DNA from: JBBIII01 sp037446575 | Lineage (GTDB): Bacteria; Bacteroidota; Ignavibacteria; UBA10030 | Length of the DNA: 34,208 nt | Reading direction: 5' to 3' | NCBI GenBank assembly: GCA_037446575.1 | Contig: JBBIII010000019.1 | Span: 1 to 34,208 of the forward strand | Shown: positions 17,596 through 26,138 of the stretch, piece after piece | How positions within the stretch are numbered: the stretch's first letter is position 1 | Layout of the letters: the number at the start of each line of letters is the position of its first letter | Notes under the pieces: model-generated | What the model saw: only the letters and a program-made list of their open reading frames with translations | What the model was told of the DNA's origin: nothing | Databases searched by the model: none | Made by a program: the position numbers and the translations under genes

Positions 17596-18135
17596 TTACT
17601 CTAAGCATTCTATTTCAATTATCATATGGTCATCCAATAAGTAATTCCTTGCGCTGGAATATTTCCAATGCTCCGGTTGCTCTACAAATCCTTTTCTAAC
17701 CGGATTGTCATGCAAATAATTTAACTTCTCTTCTAAAAAATCTGCTGTCTCAATTGCTATTGGATGAAATCCTTCCTGCCATACTTTATATTTATTTCCT
17801 CGCTTTTCTTCTTCTGCCGCTATGTGAAAAATATCCAGTATATCTAACCTTTGTGCTTCTTTCAGCAATTCTGTTATCTGTTGTGATGTAAATCTGTTAA
17901 AGTCTCGCATAATATCCGATAGTCGTTCAGCCGGATTAGCAGATACTATATAATGTGCATGATTGGGCATTATAACGTAACCATGCAAATGCAATCCCTT
18001 GTGAGTAATACAATATTTTAGACTCTCAATAATCACCGCAAAAAATGCATCGGACACAAATACATTCTGCCATTCAACAATTGTTGTTGTTATAAAATAA
18101 AGATTGATATCAGGATATATTTTCCATCTACTCAT
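17596..18135 (-). CDS. REP-associated tyrosine transposase (RAYT, IS200/IS605-like Y1)
   Basis: A 179-residue single-stranded-DNA transposase-like protein. The HUH metal-binding motif is MPNHAHYIVS (His59, His61) and the likely nucleophile is Tyr140 in KLNYLHDNPVRKG; the YSSARNY tail is also typical of the family. RAYTs cut and join REP palindromes and are thought to spread them. Here REP-like palindromes lie 2 bases beyond its stop and 23 bases before its start, in inverted orientation, as in RAYT-REP units of other bacteria. The coding frame is intact, so it may be active. Confidence 0.93.
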   Translation of the reverse strand: MSRWKIYPDINLYFITTTIVEWQNVFVSDAFFAVIIESLKYCITHKGLHLHGYVIMPNHAHYIVSANPAERLSDIMRDFNRFTSQQITELLKEAQRLDILDIFHIAAEEEKRGNKYKVWQEGFHPIAIETADFLEEKLNYLHDNPVRKGFVEQPEHWKYSSARNYLLDDHMIIEIECLE

Positions 18136-18158
18136 ATTGCGTTTCTACATTCTTGTTG

Positions 18159-18187
18159 TTGGGTCGGGAGAGCATCTCCCTCCCAGC
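18159..18187. repeat. REP-like palindrome, right arm of RAYT pair
   Basis: TTGGGTCGGGAG (18159-18170) and CTCCCTCCCAGC (18176-18187) separated by five bases form an imperfect hairpin with a GGGAG/CTCCC core. Both 12-mers recur in reverse complement at the left arm. It sits 23 bases upstream of the RAYT start codon. Confidence 0.8.
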
Positions 18188-18383
18188 TTGGCGTGTCTGA
18201 TATCTTTTTCAAGCCAAAATGATTTTCCGAAGGTCTTTTAGATTGGCTTTGTTACTTTCGGAAGGGGGCTTAAGGTGTATGACATCTCCTTAAGAATTCC
18301 TTATAACAGCTGTAATATAGGTCGAGACTCTTTTTTTGACTTTATTATCATCTATCGTTTGGTAATGTCGGAGATAGATATAT

Positions 18384-18433
18384 AGATGACTGACACTTCA
18401 CAATGTTAATTCGATGGTAAGTGTCAGTCATCT
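18384..18433. repeat. Hairpin repeat, copy B (perfect 15-bp stem, 20-nt loop)
   Basis: AGATGACTGACACTT (18384-18398) pairs perfectly with AAGTGTCAGTCATCT (18419-18433). It begins 20 bases past the stop of the CBM9 protein gene. It is related to copy A at 252-300 (shared AGATG-C-GACAC pattern), and both lie just 3' of a minus-strand gene. No T-run adjoins it. Confidence 0.75.
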
Positions 18434-18452
18434 TTGATCTGCAAAAGCGAAA

Positions 18453-19616
18453 TTACTTTGTCAGTATCATCTTCCTATTTTGTATAAAAGGCATTTGTCC
18501 ATTCTTTGGTATTGCAGTTAACCTAGCGATGTAAATTCCACTCGAAAGGTGTGAAGCATTTCCGCCAGAGGCGTATCCGCCTATGGCGGAAAAGGTTACA
18601 TTGTAATGCCCCGCTTCTTTTATGCCATCTGCCAACGTTGCAATTTCTCTGCCTAATACATCATAAACTTTCAACGTTACATTGCTAACCGTTAATAAAT
18701 GATAACTGATAACAGTGCTCGGATTAAATGGATTGGGATAGTTATTCGATAATTCAAAATAATTATTAACAAGTGGATTGCCTTTTATTGCCGTAGTACT
18801 TATTGTATACCACACATCCGCACTATCATTTTTAATATTAGGGTCGCGTGGACTTACGGCTGTAAGTCCTAACTTATTATTTGCCAGAAAAGTTGCTGTT
18901 CCATGAAATTTGCCATCGGTATGAACATCATTTGTGTGACCAGCCGACCATTGGAGCATGTGTTCTCGCGCAGTTGCATCGTTATCGCAAATATTAATTG
19001 CAAGACCAAATTTAGCTCCGACTTCCCTACTTATCATAAACCGACTATCTTGCGGCCTATTTATAAAACTAAAAGGTATGCGGAATTCAAGTTTATATCC
19101 ACCTTCAATAACGCCTCTTGAATAATCACCAACAGTAGGATTCCATCTTGTGCTAGTAGCATTTACCAAGTTGCCTGATACATTCAAATCATCGATACCT
19201 GAAGTGACCACGCCTGGATCATCGGTGCTTAGTGCTGTCAAACGGCTGTTAGCTGTGCCTGCACCTGTGCCGGCATTTGGATTTGGATCTAATTTTAATT
19301 CTAAGCAATCATTTTCAAATCTTTGTGAATTTGAAGCTAAAACAATATCATCCATTACTTCTGCATAGCAATAAAGATAATCATTATCGTACGCAAACCA
19401 GATTTTCCCCGAACAATCTGCATCATCTGTTGGAGTTACACCTATGCCAATTACTTGACATCTTGAAGGAAGAAAAACAAAACCATCAGATGGACCTGTT
19501 AATGTTTCATAGAAAGCGTCTTTCTCCGCATCTATTACAATTGAGAATTGTTGAGCTTGTGTAATAGATACGACTATCACAAAAGTCAAAATTGAAAAGT
19601 GTAACAGCTTCTTCAT
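18453..19616 (-). CDS. Secreted CBM9-like protein with T9SS type A sorting domain
   Basis: A 387-residue protein exported by Sec (signal about 1-21, ending TQAQ) and then by the type IX system. Residues about 24-240 resemble the carbohydrate-binding family 9-like domain found with xylanases (IWFAYDNDYLYCYAEVMDDIVLAS, YKLEFRIPFSFI). The C-terminal sorting domain (about 295-387) starts with NNYPNPFNPSTVISYHL and ends MILTK. Within it a 10-residue Gly/Ala-rich insert (AIGGYASGGN) interrupts the usual SASHLSSGIY sequence; it is encoded by a DNA palindrome (18561-18590). An AAGGAGC site precedes the ATG. It probably binds xylan or a similar glycan at the cell surface; it has no visible catalytic domain. 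Confidence 0.85.
   Translation of the reverse strand: MKKLLHFSILTFVIVVSITQAQQFSIVIDAEKDAFYETLTGPSDGFVFLPSRCQVIGIGVTPTDDADCSGKIWFAYDNDYLYCYAEVMDDIVLASNSQRFENDCLELKLDPNPNAGTGAGTANSRLTALSTDDPGVVTSGIDDLNVSGNLVNATSTRWNPTVGDYSRGVIEGGYKLEFRIPFSFINRPQDSRFMISREVGAKFGLAINICDNDATAREHMLQWSAGHTNDVHTDGKFHGTATFLANNKLGLTAVSPRDPNIKNDSADVWYTISTTAIKGNPLVNNYFELSNNYPNPFNPSTVISYHLLTVSNVTLKVYDVLGREIATLADGIKEAGHYNVTFSAIGGYASGGNASHLSSGIYIARLTAIPKNGQMPFIQNRKMILTK
18561..18590. repeat. Palindromic element inserted in frame in a coding sequence
   Basis: TCCGCCAGAGGCG (18561-18573), a four-base loop, and CGCCTATGGCGGA (18578-18590) form a 13-bp stem with one mismatch. The element is far more GC-rich than its surroundings. 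It codes in frame for part of an insert that the sorting-domain family normally lacks. Confidence 0.75.
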
Positions 19617-19793
19617 ATAATTGCTCCTTGATAATGTTATATGTTATTGTTAGATAGTAAAGTCTTTAAAAATGAATTTTATGGACCGTATATTTCATTA
19701 GTCATCATTTCCAATATTTTACTGAATAGCAAAACTTCTTTGCTTATGAGATGAATTTGACATAATTGAAAAAAAAATACATAGACTAAATGA

Positions 19794-19805
19794 ACAAATA
19801 TTTGT
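19794..19805. promoter_or_regulatory. 12-bp perfect palindrome upstream of the AraC gene
   Basis: ACAAATATTTGT lies 45 bases before the AraC-family start codon, in the 234-base divergent region shared with the CBM9 gene. It could be an operator, but in AT-rich DNA a 12-bp palindrome can arise by chance, and AraC proteins usually bind direct repeats. Confidence 0.2.
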
Positions 19806-19850
19806 ACTTTTTGCATCATAATTATTTATAACATATACGATTGTTCTAAA

Positions 19851-20759
19851 ATGATAAGAGCGGAATTTTCTATATTTGATTATTTAGTTGTTTCCGAAAT
19901 TGATAAAAAATGGGGTATATATGTTACTGGTAGCGGAAGCGCCGATATACCTCCTTACACACAATACCCGCCGACACAACATCCAAAAGATTATATGTTC
20001 GATTGGAGGGAGGGACGTATATTAACTGAGTTCCAAATTTTATATATCACTCGTGGGAAAGGAATCTTTGAAACTAAAACTATCGGCAAAAAGAAAGTAT
20101 CTGAAGGTTGTGCAATTTTTTTATTCCCCGGCGTATGGCATAGCTATAGACCTAATCAGGAAACAGGTTGGAAGGAACACTGGGTATCTTTTAATGGCAC
20201 AATACCTGCTAAATTTCTTGAAAACGGAATACTATCGCATGAGAACTCAGTGATTGACTTAGGACTCAATGAGGAAATAATCACTATCTATCAACGGATT
20301 ATCGAGTTGATCGAATGCAAGAAGGTTGGTTACAAAGAATTAATTTCTTCGCTAATATTTCAACTGATTGCGCAAATAAATGCTATAAAGCGATCTAAAA
20401 ATTTTGGCGGAAGAGAATTCGAAATGACAATTAATAAATCAAAGATTATTATGGCTGACCGTATTGGAAAAAAAATTAGTTTCACAAAATTAGCAAAAGA
20501 ACTAAATGTCGGATATTTATGGTTTCGGAAAATGTTTCGTCTCGATACCGGCTTAACACCAGCACAATATTTCTTAGAATTAAAACTAAATAAAGCTAAA
20601 GACTTGCTAATCAACACACCATTATCCATAAAAGAAATTGCTATTATTACTGGTTTTGAATCTCAATTTTATTTCTCCAAATTTTTTAAAAAACGAATGG
20701 GAATGTCTCCCATTAATCTTAGAAAATACTCTAGAGCAAATAATAAAATTGAAAAGTAG
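19851..20759 (+). CDS. AraC-family transcriptional regulator
   Basis: A 302-residue regulator. The N-terminal cupin-like sensor domain (about 20-160) shows ILYITRGKGIFETKT and GCAIFLFPGVWHSYRP, typical of AraC-type sugar sensing domains. The C-terminal double helix-turn-helix (about 200-298) includes ISFTKLAKELNVGYLWFRKMF and SIKEIAIITGFESQFYFSKFFKKRMGMSP. It lies between the CBM9 gene (divergent) and the glycoside hydrolase series (convergent), so it most likely controls these genes in response to a sugar; the ligand is unknown. Confidence 0.92.
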   Translation: MIRAEFSIFDYLVVSEIDKKWGIYVTGSGSADIPPYTQYPPTQHPKDYMFDWREGRILTEFQILYITRGKGIFETKTIGKKKVSEGCAIFLFPGVWHSYRPNQETGWKEHWVSFNGTIPAKFLENGILSHENSVIDLGLNEEIITIYQRIIELIECKKVGYKELISSLIFQLIAQINAIKRSKNFGGREFEMTINKSKIIMADRIGKKISFTKLAKELNVGYLWFRKMFRLDTGLTPAQYFLELKLNKAKDLLINTPLSIKEIAIITGFESQFYFSKFFKKRMGMSPINLRKYSRANNKIEK

Positions 20760-20786
20760 TGAAAATATTTCTTGATAAAAGAATCA

Positions 20787-20814
20787 TTTTCTAATCACAC
20801 AGTGTGATAGAAAA
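20787..20814. terminator. Palindromic hairpin between convergent genes, likely bidirectional terminator
   Basis: TTTTCTAATCACAC (20787-20800) faces GTGTGATAGAAAA (20802-20814) with one bulged A. The ends are T-rich on one strand and A-rich on the other, so each strand has a stem followed by U-rich RNA. It lies 28 bases after the AraC stop and 69 bases from the GH105 stop, which fits termination from both sides. Confidence 0.6.
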
Positions 20815-20882
20815 ATGAATAAGAATGAAAAAATAATTTTGTAATTACTAAGTTTTAAAATAAAAACATTTAATAAATAAAA

Positions 20883-22133
20883 TTACCCCCCTTTTTTTAA
20901 CTGCATAACTTCACTCCCTGCAAACAAAATAAAACCAATTCCGTGAACATCGTTTAGCGGAGCAGGACGATTATAGTAATAGACTAAATCGTCGCTGGTA
21001 ACTGTTCCCGTGCATACTCCCTCTAATTTACCATCCTCATTAATTTTCTTCATCACCCCTTCCCATCCTCTAATTGCTATTGATGCGTAACGCGGCTCGA
21101 TATATCCTTTATTAACTGCGCGAGCAACACAATATGTGAAGATCGCAGAACAGGATGTTTCGAGATATGAATCTGTTTTATCAAGCAGTTGATGCCACAA
21201 ACCGGTTGAGCTTTGATAGCGTGCAATCCCCAAGATATGTTTTTGCAGAAGTTCGATAAGTATATATCTTTTTGGATGATCTAACGGCAATTTATCTAAT
21301 AGTTCAACTTGCGCTAACATTGCCCAGCCGTTAGCTCTTCCCCAATGTGCAACACCTCTTCGATTGACATCCGAATACCAGAAATGGTGCATAAGTCCGG
21401 CGGTTTCATTGAACAGATATTTATGAAAGTGGATTACTTGCTTTACCGCATCATTAAAATATTTTCTATCACCTGAAAATTCTCCCATACGACACAAAAA
21501 AGACAATCCCATATAAAGGTCATCAGCCCATAGTGTCCATTTATGTGGAAAAGAGCGTACAAATGTGCCATCTTTTAATCGTGATTGTTTATTCATTATA
21601 TGATTTGCCGCATGTTTAATGTATTCTAAATATCGTTCTTGCTTATCCAACTTGTACACTTCTAATACACTTGCGCCCATTGCTCCGCAGTCATCCAACT
21701 CTTCCGTAATAAATCGTTGTGCATAAGGATAATTCCATTTACCCTGATTTTGATAGCGGGATTCAAAAAACTTATAATTATCAAAGCTAAACGCTACATT
21801 TTTTATTGCAAATTGAGTATAAGTAGGATTATTCAATTCTTTGCCTAATTTCATCATCGCAAGATTCAAAACGCCATTCCAGTACTTCCAATCTGTATAA
21901 GGACTCTCTGGAATCAAATCTTCTTTAATAACTACTTCTTTTGTAGATGAATACTTACTCCCGCTTTCTTTCCCAATGAATTTAAAAGTAGAATTATTTA
22001 CTACCATATCAGCAACAATGCGAAGCTTATTTATTGTTGCCGATGAATCCTGCGCAACGATTCTATTAGATAGCGAAAGAATTCCAAAGATTAGGAATAT
22101 GCAGAATATACTGTTTCGATTTATTTTTATCAT
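20883..22133 (-). CDS. Glycoside hydrolase family 88/105 (unsaturated uronyl hydrolase)
   Basis: A 416-residue alpha/alpha-barrel enzyme. A signal peptide (about 1-27, ending RIVAQ) places it in the periplasm or outside. Family hallmarks are WADDLYMGLSFLCR with the catalytic-region Asp, HFWYSDVNRRGVAHWGRANGWAM, and DVHGIGFILFAGSE near the C-terminus. GH105 members hydrate the double bond of unsaturated uronic acids released by lyases; the rhamnogalacturonyl type is best known, so a glucuronic variant is possible here. It starts two bases after the GH30 stop, so the genes are coupled. No polysaccharide lyase is in the window, which leaves the source of its substrate open. Confidence 0.9.
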   Translation of the reverse strand: MIKINRNSIFCIFLIFGILSLSNRIVAQDSSATINKLRIVADMVVNNSTFKFIGKESGSKYSSTKEVVIKEDLIPESPYTDWKYWNGVLNLAMMKLGKELNNPTYTQFAIKNVAFSFDNYKFFESRYQNQGKWNYPYAQRFITEELDDCGAMGASVLEVYKLDKQERYLEYIKHAANHIMNKQSRLKDGTFVRSFPHKWTLWADDLYMGLSFLCRMGEFSGDRKYFNDAVKQVIHFHKYLFNETAGLMHHFWYSDVNRRGVAHWGRANGWAMLAQVELLDKLPLDHPKRYILIELLQKHILGIARYQSSTGLWHQLLDKTDSYLETSCSAIFTYCVARAVNKGYIEPRYASIAIRGWEGVMKKINEDGKLEGVCTGTVTSDDLVYYYNRPAPLNDVHGIGFILFAGSEVMQLKKGG

Positions 22134-22135
22134 AA

Positions 22136-23407
22136 TTAATCCGACACAAAAGTGGTTATACTTGAAGCTTCTAAATTAAATGTGAATATATTATTTATTA
22201 CCATCATAGCATTTTCTTGAGCGCAATTCTTGGTGATAGTTGTTACATATGGAGTAAATTTACTTGCGTTTCCGTTTTGTAGTACAAAGGATTGATTTAT
22301 TGATGAAGAATTTCTGTTTATTGCAACTATTACGACTTTAGAACCATTCTTATAAGCAGTAATATCGATATTCGGTTGCGGATTTGTTGTAGCATATACT
22401 CTGTAATAACCGGGGCGAATAAATCTTGCGAATTGAGACATAACATATCCGCGTTTAGAAATTTCACCCTGCACAGCGCCAGGGGGTGTGCTCGGATGAC
22501 TTCCATCGTCATAAATAGGCCCATAAAATCTTACTATATACCACCAGATATATGCACTCATCCCAGCATTCATACAATCATTAATCTGCTTTCCAGTTGA
22601 GAGATTTGCCGGCCATGAAGTATCTAAATCTAAATATTCAGTCATCCAAACTTCTTTGCCTTTGCTTTCAGCTAATGGATAGCGCGCAAGTCCGCCACCG
22701 TAAAGATGTCCGCCTATGATATGTATATTCTTTACAGCAACAGAATCATTCAATATTGCATCAGAAATTGTTTTGTTAAAATTATATGACTCAGGAGCTA
22801 TAATACTCGCGCCAACTGACGGCGCATTTTCTTTAACAAACTTTAGCATTTGTGAAGCGTTCCAGTCGCAAGATTCATAGGTAACTGAGATATCCGGTTC
22901 ATTTTGAATTGAAACGGCATACAAAGGAGCATCGTTGCTTGCCATATAATCAACAAATGATTTTAAATGCGTTGCGTAAGAGTTGTAAGAAGTATCGTTA
23001 AGTCTGCCGCCAACAATATTATTATTCGTCTTCATCCATGCAGGCGGAGTCCAGGGTGAAGCGATCACTTTGGCTCCTCTTTCTATAGCCATTTTTGCAA
23101 TAGGAATATTAAGCGCGAATTCACTTTCCTGATAAGGTACGCGGATACGCAATATAGAAAATCCGAGCTGATCTTTTCCCCTGCCAAATGCTTTATCCAT
23201 TTCTGCTTCAGTCATTGCGGGGCGCCAAGGTACTATATTGGCTCCGCCGAATCCTTGTATCAATTGATGCGTTATGTTTAAATCAATTACTGCGGCATTT
23301 TTCTGTTCTGATGGTTGAATGATTGAATCTTTCTTCGAACACCCAACTAAAAATATAGCGCTTAGAAAAACAGATATTAGGTAATTTACTACAATTTTTA
23401 TCTTCAT
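22136..23407 (-). CDS. GH30 subfamily 8-like glucuronoxylanase, lipoprotein
   Basis: A 423-residue beta-1,4-xylanase-type enzyme. A lipobox FLVGC (Cys23) anchors it to a membrane, probably at the cell surface. The catalytic pair is Glu170 in SIQNEPDIS (acid/base) and Glu257 in WMTEYLD (nucleophile). The segment AYIWWYIVRFYG holds the W-x3-R-x-Y arrangement (Trp289, Arg293, Tyr295) which in GH30 subfamily 8 enzymes binds the 4-O-methylglucuronic acid side chain, so cleavage is expected to depend on that decoration. A C-terminal side beta-domain (about 330-423) completes the fold. It is followed directly by the GH105 gene. Confidence 0.9.
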   Translation of the reverse strand: MKIKIVVNYLISVFLSAIFLVGCSKKDSIIQPSEQKNAAVIDLNITHQLIQGFGGANIVPWRPAMTEAEMDKAFGRGKDQLGFSILRIRVPYQESEFALNIPIAKMAIERGAKVIASPWTPPAWMKTNNNIVGGRLNDTSYNSYATHLKSFVDYMASNDAPLYAVSIQNEPDISVTYESCDWNASQMLKFVKENAPSVGASIIAPESYNFNKTISDAILNDSVAVKNIHIIGGHLYGGGLARYPLAESKGKEVWMTEYLDLDTSWPANLSTGKQINDCMNAGMSAYIWWYIVRFYGPIYDDGSHPSTPPGAVQGEISKRGYVMSQFARFIRPGYYRVYATTNPQPNIDITAYKNGSKVVIVAINRNSSSINQSFVLQNGNASKFTPYVTTITKNCAQENAMMVINNIFTFNLEASSITTFVSD

Positions 23408-23569
23408 TTTTTACTTAGAAAAAAATATACTCCTATTAATATTCTATAGACTGTATTTTAAGAACTGAAGTAATAATACTTAAGATGTAATTATTCAGAA
23501 TAACAATAATTGTGCGTAACAGCAATTACTTACACATATTACAGATAAGTATCTGCCATCATTCAAAAT

Positions 23570-26095
23570 TTATTTATTTAATAATTCATTTACTGCATTT
23601 GCTAGAAATATATATTCAGCGCAAATATCTATTACGACTTCATTTTCACCCCATAGAAATGGCCAATCTTCTTTGTTCTCTGGAAAATCCGGTTTCAAAA
23701 TAAGAACACCAGGCACAACTCCACCGGCAATAAATGAAAAATCAGCGCGGTTAATTCCATATGTTATTTTCTTTGAACGCGTTCCAACACCTGAAACAAA
23801 CGAAATGTTAGAATATGGATGACACCCAAACACATAGTTAAGCCCTTTGAAAACATATTCCTTACCGATAATTTCAGGATATGCTTTATGCAAGAAATAA
23901 TTGCTAATAGACCAAGAAATTAGCTCGCTATTTCCAGCCCAACCTCTTGTTCCAACAAGAACACCATAAGGATTTTGTTTCTTTAGTTTCTCTAATTGAT
24001 CTTTGTAATTAATTACGTAGCTACGCAATTTATTCTTGTATAGCGGATTCATATAAGGTACAGCGCGTGCGGCAGTTGAGATATTAACCTGTAACCCCCT
24101 CACATCATCAAGTTGTTGCCATATTAATTCATCAAACGCTTTAGCGAATCTTTCATCCTTTGTAGATATATATAATTGAAGCGCCGCTGATGCTTCTGCG
24201 CCGCCTAAGAACCTGGCGAATATTGATGTATCCTTCTGTACTTTATTTTTTTGTTCTTCATCCCATGCGCGTTTAGCGTAGAATATTGCTTCTTCAGATA
24301 GTTCTCGATTATATTCTTTTAATGCACGGTGTGCGGCGGCAAGTCCAGTTATTGATGAATAATTTATAAAAGGGATTTTAGCCGTAAAAACTAATCTATC
24401 ATCCGGAGTTCCGCTTGTTAATCCATCAGTTTCATAAGGTTTTAGATTTGGATTGTATGGTAAATTATCTGTAATTGTTGAAGCATCCCCAAGATGATGA
24501 TATTGATGAAGGTTGAGGAAATTAATCCCTCTTACTGCATGACCAATGTTTTTATGTTGAGCGACTATTTGAAGCGTTCCATGTTCGATTTGCTGTAAAA
24601 GATCGGGCACGCCATCAGGGTGATGAATATTGACGTATCGTGATTTTTGATCTATAAGAGTTTCATCTCTTTTCAAACCAAAATGTTCCCAAGTTTCAGA
24701 AAGACTTAATAATACTTTACAATGATGACCAGTTTCAATATCGAAATCACCGGCATCGAACCAACCGCCTACATTTAATCCCGGAATACGTTCAAATGGT
24801 TTATACTTTGTATATGTAACCGAATCCATCCAATAACCATCGAAGTGTCTTATATTTACGGGCGCTTGTAACGCGTCATCGCGGAATGGCTCTCCATGCC
24901 ATACACGATATGCTTCGTTCACAAACATGTGATCCATTTGAACAGGAAACCAAATATCTAATGTTTTATGCCAAACGTCCTCATAGACCCTAGTACTGAT
25001 CGGAAAAACATCTGTTCTCTGTGTACCATATTTTACGAAGAAAAGTCCTGTGTCTTTAATCGAAGTAAAATCGAAGATAGCATAGTTATATCTGAGAAAT
25101 TTTCCCCAAACATTGACTTTCGCTTTTAACTTTTCAATTAATTTTCCATCAGATGTAACCTGATAAAGGGTCGCATATTTTAATGGAGTATCATTTTTAT
25201 CCAATTCAATTACCGCTTTCTTTTCTTGCGTTGGATGATAACCTACCTGAGAAAATCCGATAACAGGCGTACGTTTCCAATTTTGTATTGTATTAGCGGT
25301 CAATTTCCATTCTATTACTTTTCCAGATTTATTAGCGGGTATAAGACTTCTAACGACGAACCAACCATTCTGCGCTAAATTGCGTCCATCATAAAGCATA
25401 ATCTTATTATCCAATGATTGTATCTTAATCCGTCGCTCGGTGTCTTCGGGCGCCAGTACTATCGTATTTCCAGATGCAAAAGGCAATGGCTCAACGAATT
25501 CATTTCTTCCTCTATCGTCAAATGTTGTATAACCTCCGAATTGAGGAATCTTATCCTTAAGCGGCTTTACAATCATATTACTTGAAGGATAAATCGGAAA
25601 TATTCCGGGTTTTTCATCAGCAATATACGCCTTCTCAAAATATGCCGATGGCAGGAATTCTAGATTGAAACCTGCCTGCCCCTCAAGTTCTTTTGGAAGC
25701 GGTTTATCTAAGAAAACATTTATAATCGCTCCGCCATCTTTTGCGGTAACAACAACTTTTGCGATAAAATTAAAAAGCTCATACTTAAGATCAACTTCAA
25801 TGATATTTCTTTCCCTATCCACTTTTCTACCGACAACTACTGGAATTTGATCCCATTGTTCCGGTGTTGGCGATAATCTCACTGCACCGCCCGTTGCAGT
25901 CCGAACACCATGATGTATAAGTTCTATCCCTGCAATTTTCTCATCGAAGAATAATCCGTTGAATTGGTTACTAAAAACAAAAATATTAAAACCGGGGCAT
26001 TCGAAATATTCAAGTTCATTTATATAAAGTTTTTGGGAAAAAGCATTTACATAAAGCAAAACCATTATAATAATTAAGATTATTAATTTGCGCAT
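23570..26095 (-). CDS. Glycoside hydrolase family 9 with N-terminal Ig-like domain
   Basis: An 841-residue secreted enzyme acting on beta-glucan or related backbones (endoglucanase, xyloglucanase or exo-type; not resolvable). Order: signal peptide (1-20), an N-terminal beta-rich domain (about 22-270, with GGAVRLSPTPEQWDQIP), a CelD_N Ig-like domain (about 275-365, VIGFSQVGYHPTQEKKAVIEL), then the alpha6/alpha6 barrel. Catalytic residues are the Asp pair in GGWFDAGDFD (447 and 450) and Glu819 in GENEVVID; the conserved GCHPYSN His lies near 755. An AAGGAA site precedes the ATG. It lies between the GH97 remnant and GH30. Confidence 0.92.
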   Translation of the reverse strand: MRKLIILIIIMVLLYVNAFSQKLYINELEYFECPGFNIFVFSNQFNGLFFDEKIAGIELIHHGVRTATGGAVRLSPTPEQWDQIPVVVGRKVDRERNIIEVDLKYELFNFIAKVVVTAKDGGAIINVFLDKPLPKELEGQAGFNLEFLPSAYFEKAYIADEKPGIFPIYPSSNMIVKPLKDKIPQFGGYTTFDDRGRNEFVEPLPFASGNTIVLAPEDTERRIKIQSLDNKIMLYDGRNLAQNGWFVVRSLIPANKSGKVIEWKLTANTIQNWKRTPVIGFSQVGYHPTQEKKAVIELDKNDTPLKYATLYQVTSDGKLIEKLKAKVNVWGKFLRYNYAIFDFTSIKDTGLFFVKYGTQRTDVFPISTRVYEDVWHKTLDIWFPVQMDHMFVNEAYRVWHGEPFRDDALQAPVNIRHFDGYWMDSVTYTKYKPFERIPGLNVGGWFDAGDFDIETGHHCKVLLSLSETWEHFGLKRDETLIDQKSRYVNIHHPDGVPDLLQQIEHGTLQIVAQHKNIGHAVRGINFLNLHQYHHLGDASTITDNLPYNPNLKPYETDGLTSGTPDDRLVFTAKIPFINYSSITGLAAAHRALKEYNRELSEEAIFYAKRAWDEEQKNKVQKDTSIFARFLGGAEASAALQLYISTKDERFAKAFDELIWQQLDDVRGLQVNISTAARAVPYMNPLYKNKLRSYVINYKDQLEKLKKQNPYGVLVGTRGWAGNSELISWSISNYFLHKAYPEIIGKEYVFKGLNYVFGCHPYSNISFVSGVGTRSKKITYGINRADFSFIAGGVVPGVLILKPDFPENKEDWPFLWGENEVVIDICAEYIFLANAVNELLNK

Positions 26096-26138
26096 ATTGT
26101 AAATTCCTTTTTTAGATTTTCAAATATTGAACAAAACG

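Larger units (their letters stand above)
18136..18452. other. Gene-free region between RAYT and the CBM9 protein gene
   Basis: About 317 bases without a gene. It holds the right REP-like palindrome (18159-18187), an inverted repeat AGCCAA / TTGGCT near 18213-18248 enclosing TTCCGAA, whose partner TTCGGAA follows near 18257, a CTTAAGG (18269-18275) / CCTTAAG (18288-18294) pair, and hairpin copy B at 18384-18433. Such nested hairpins suggest remnants of repeat elements. Confidence 0.55.

Noticed and set aside
20005..20020. GGGAGGGA-like sequence as a further REP copy
   Set aside because: It lies inside the AraC coding region and lacks the partner arm GGGTCGGGAG.
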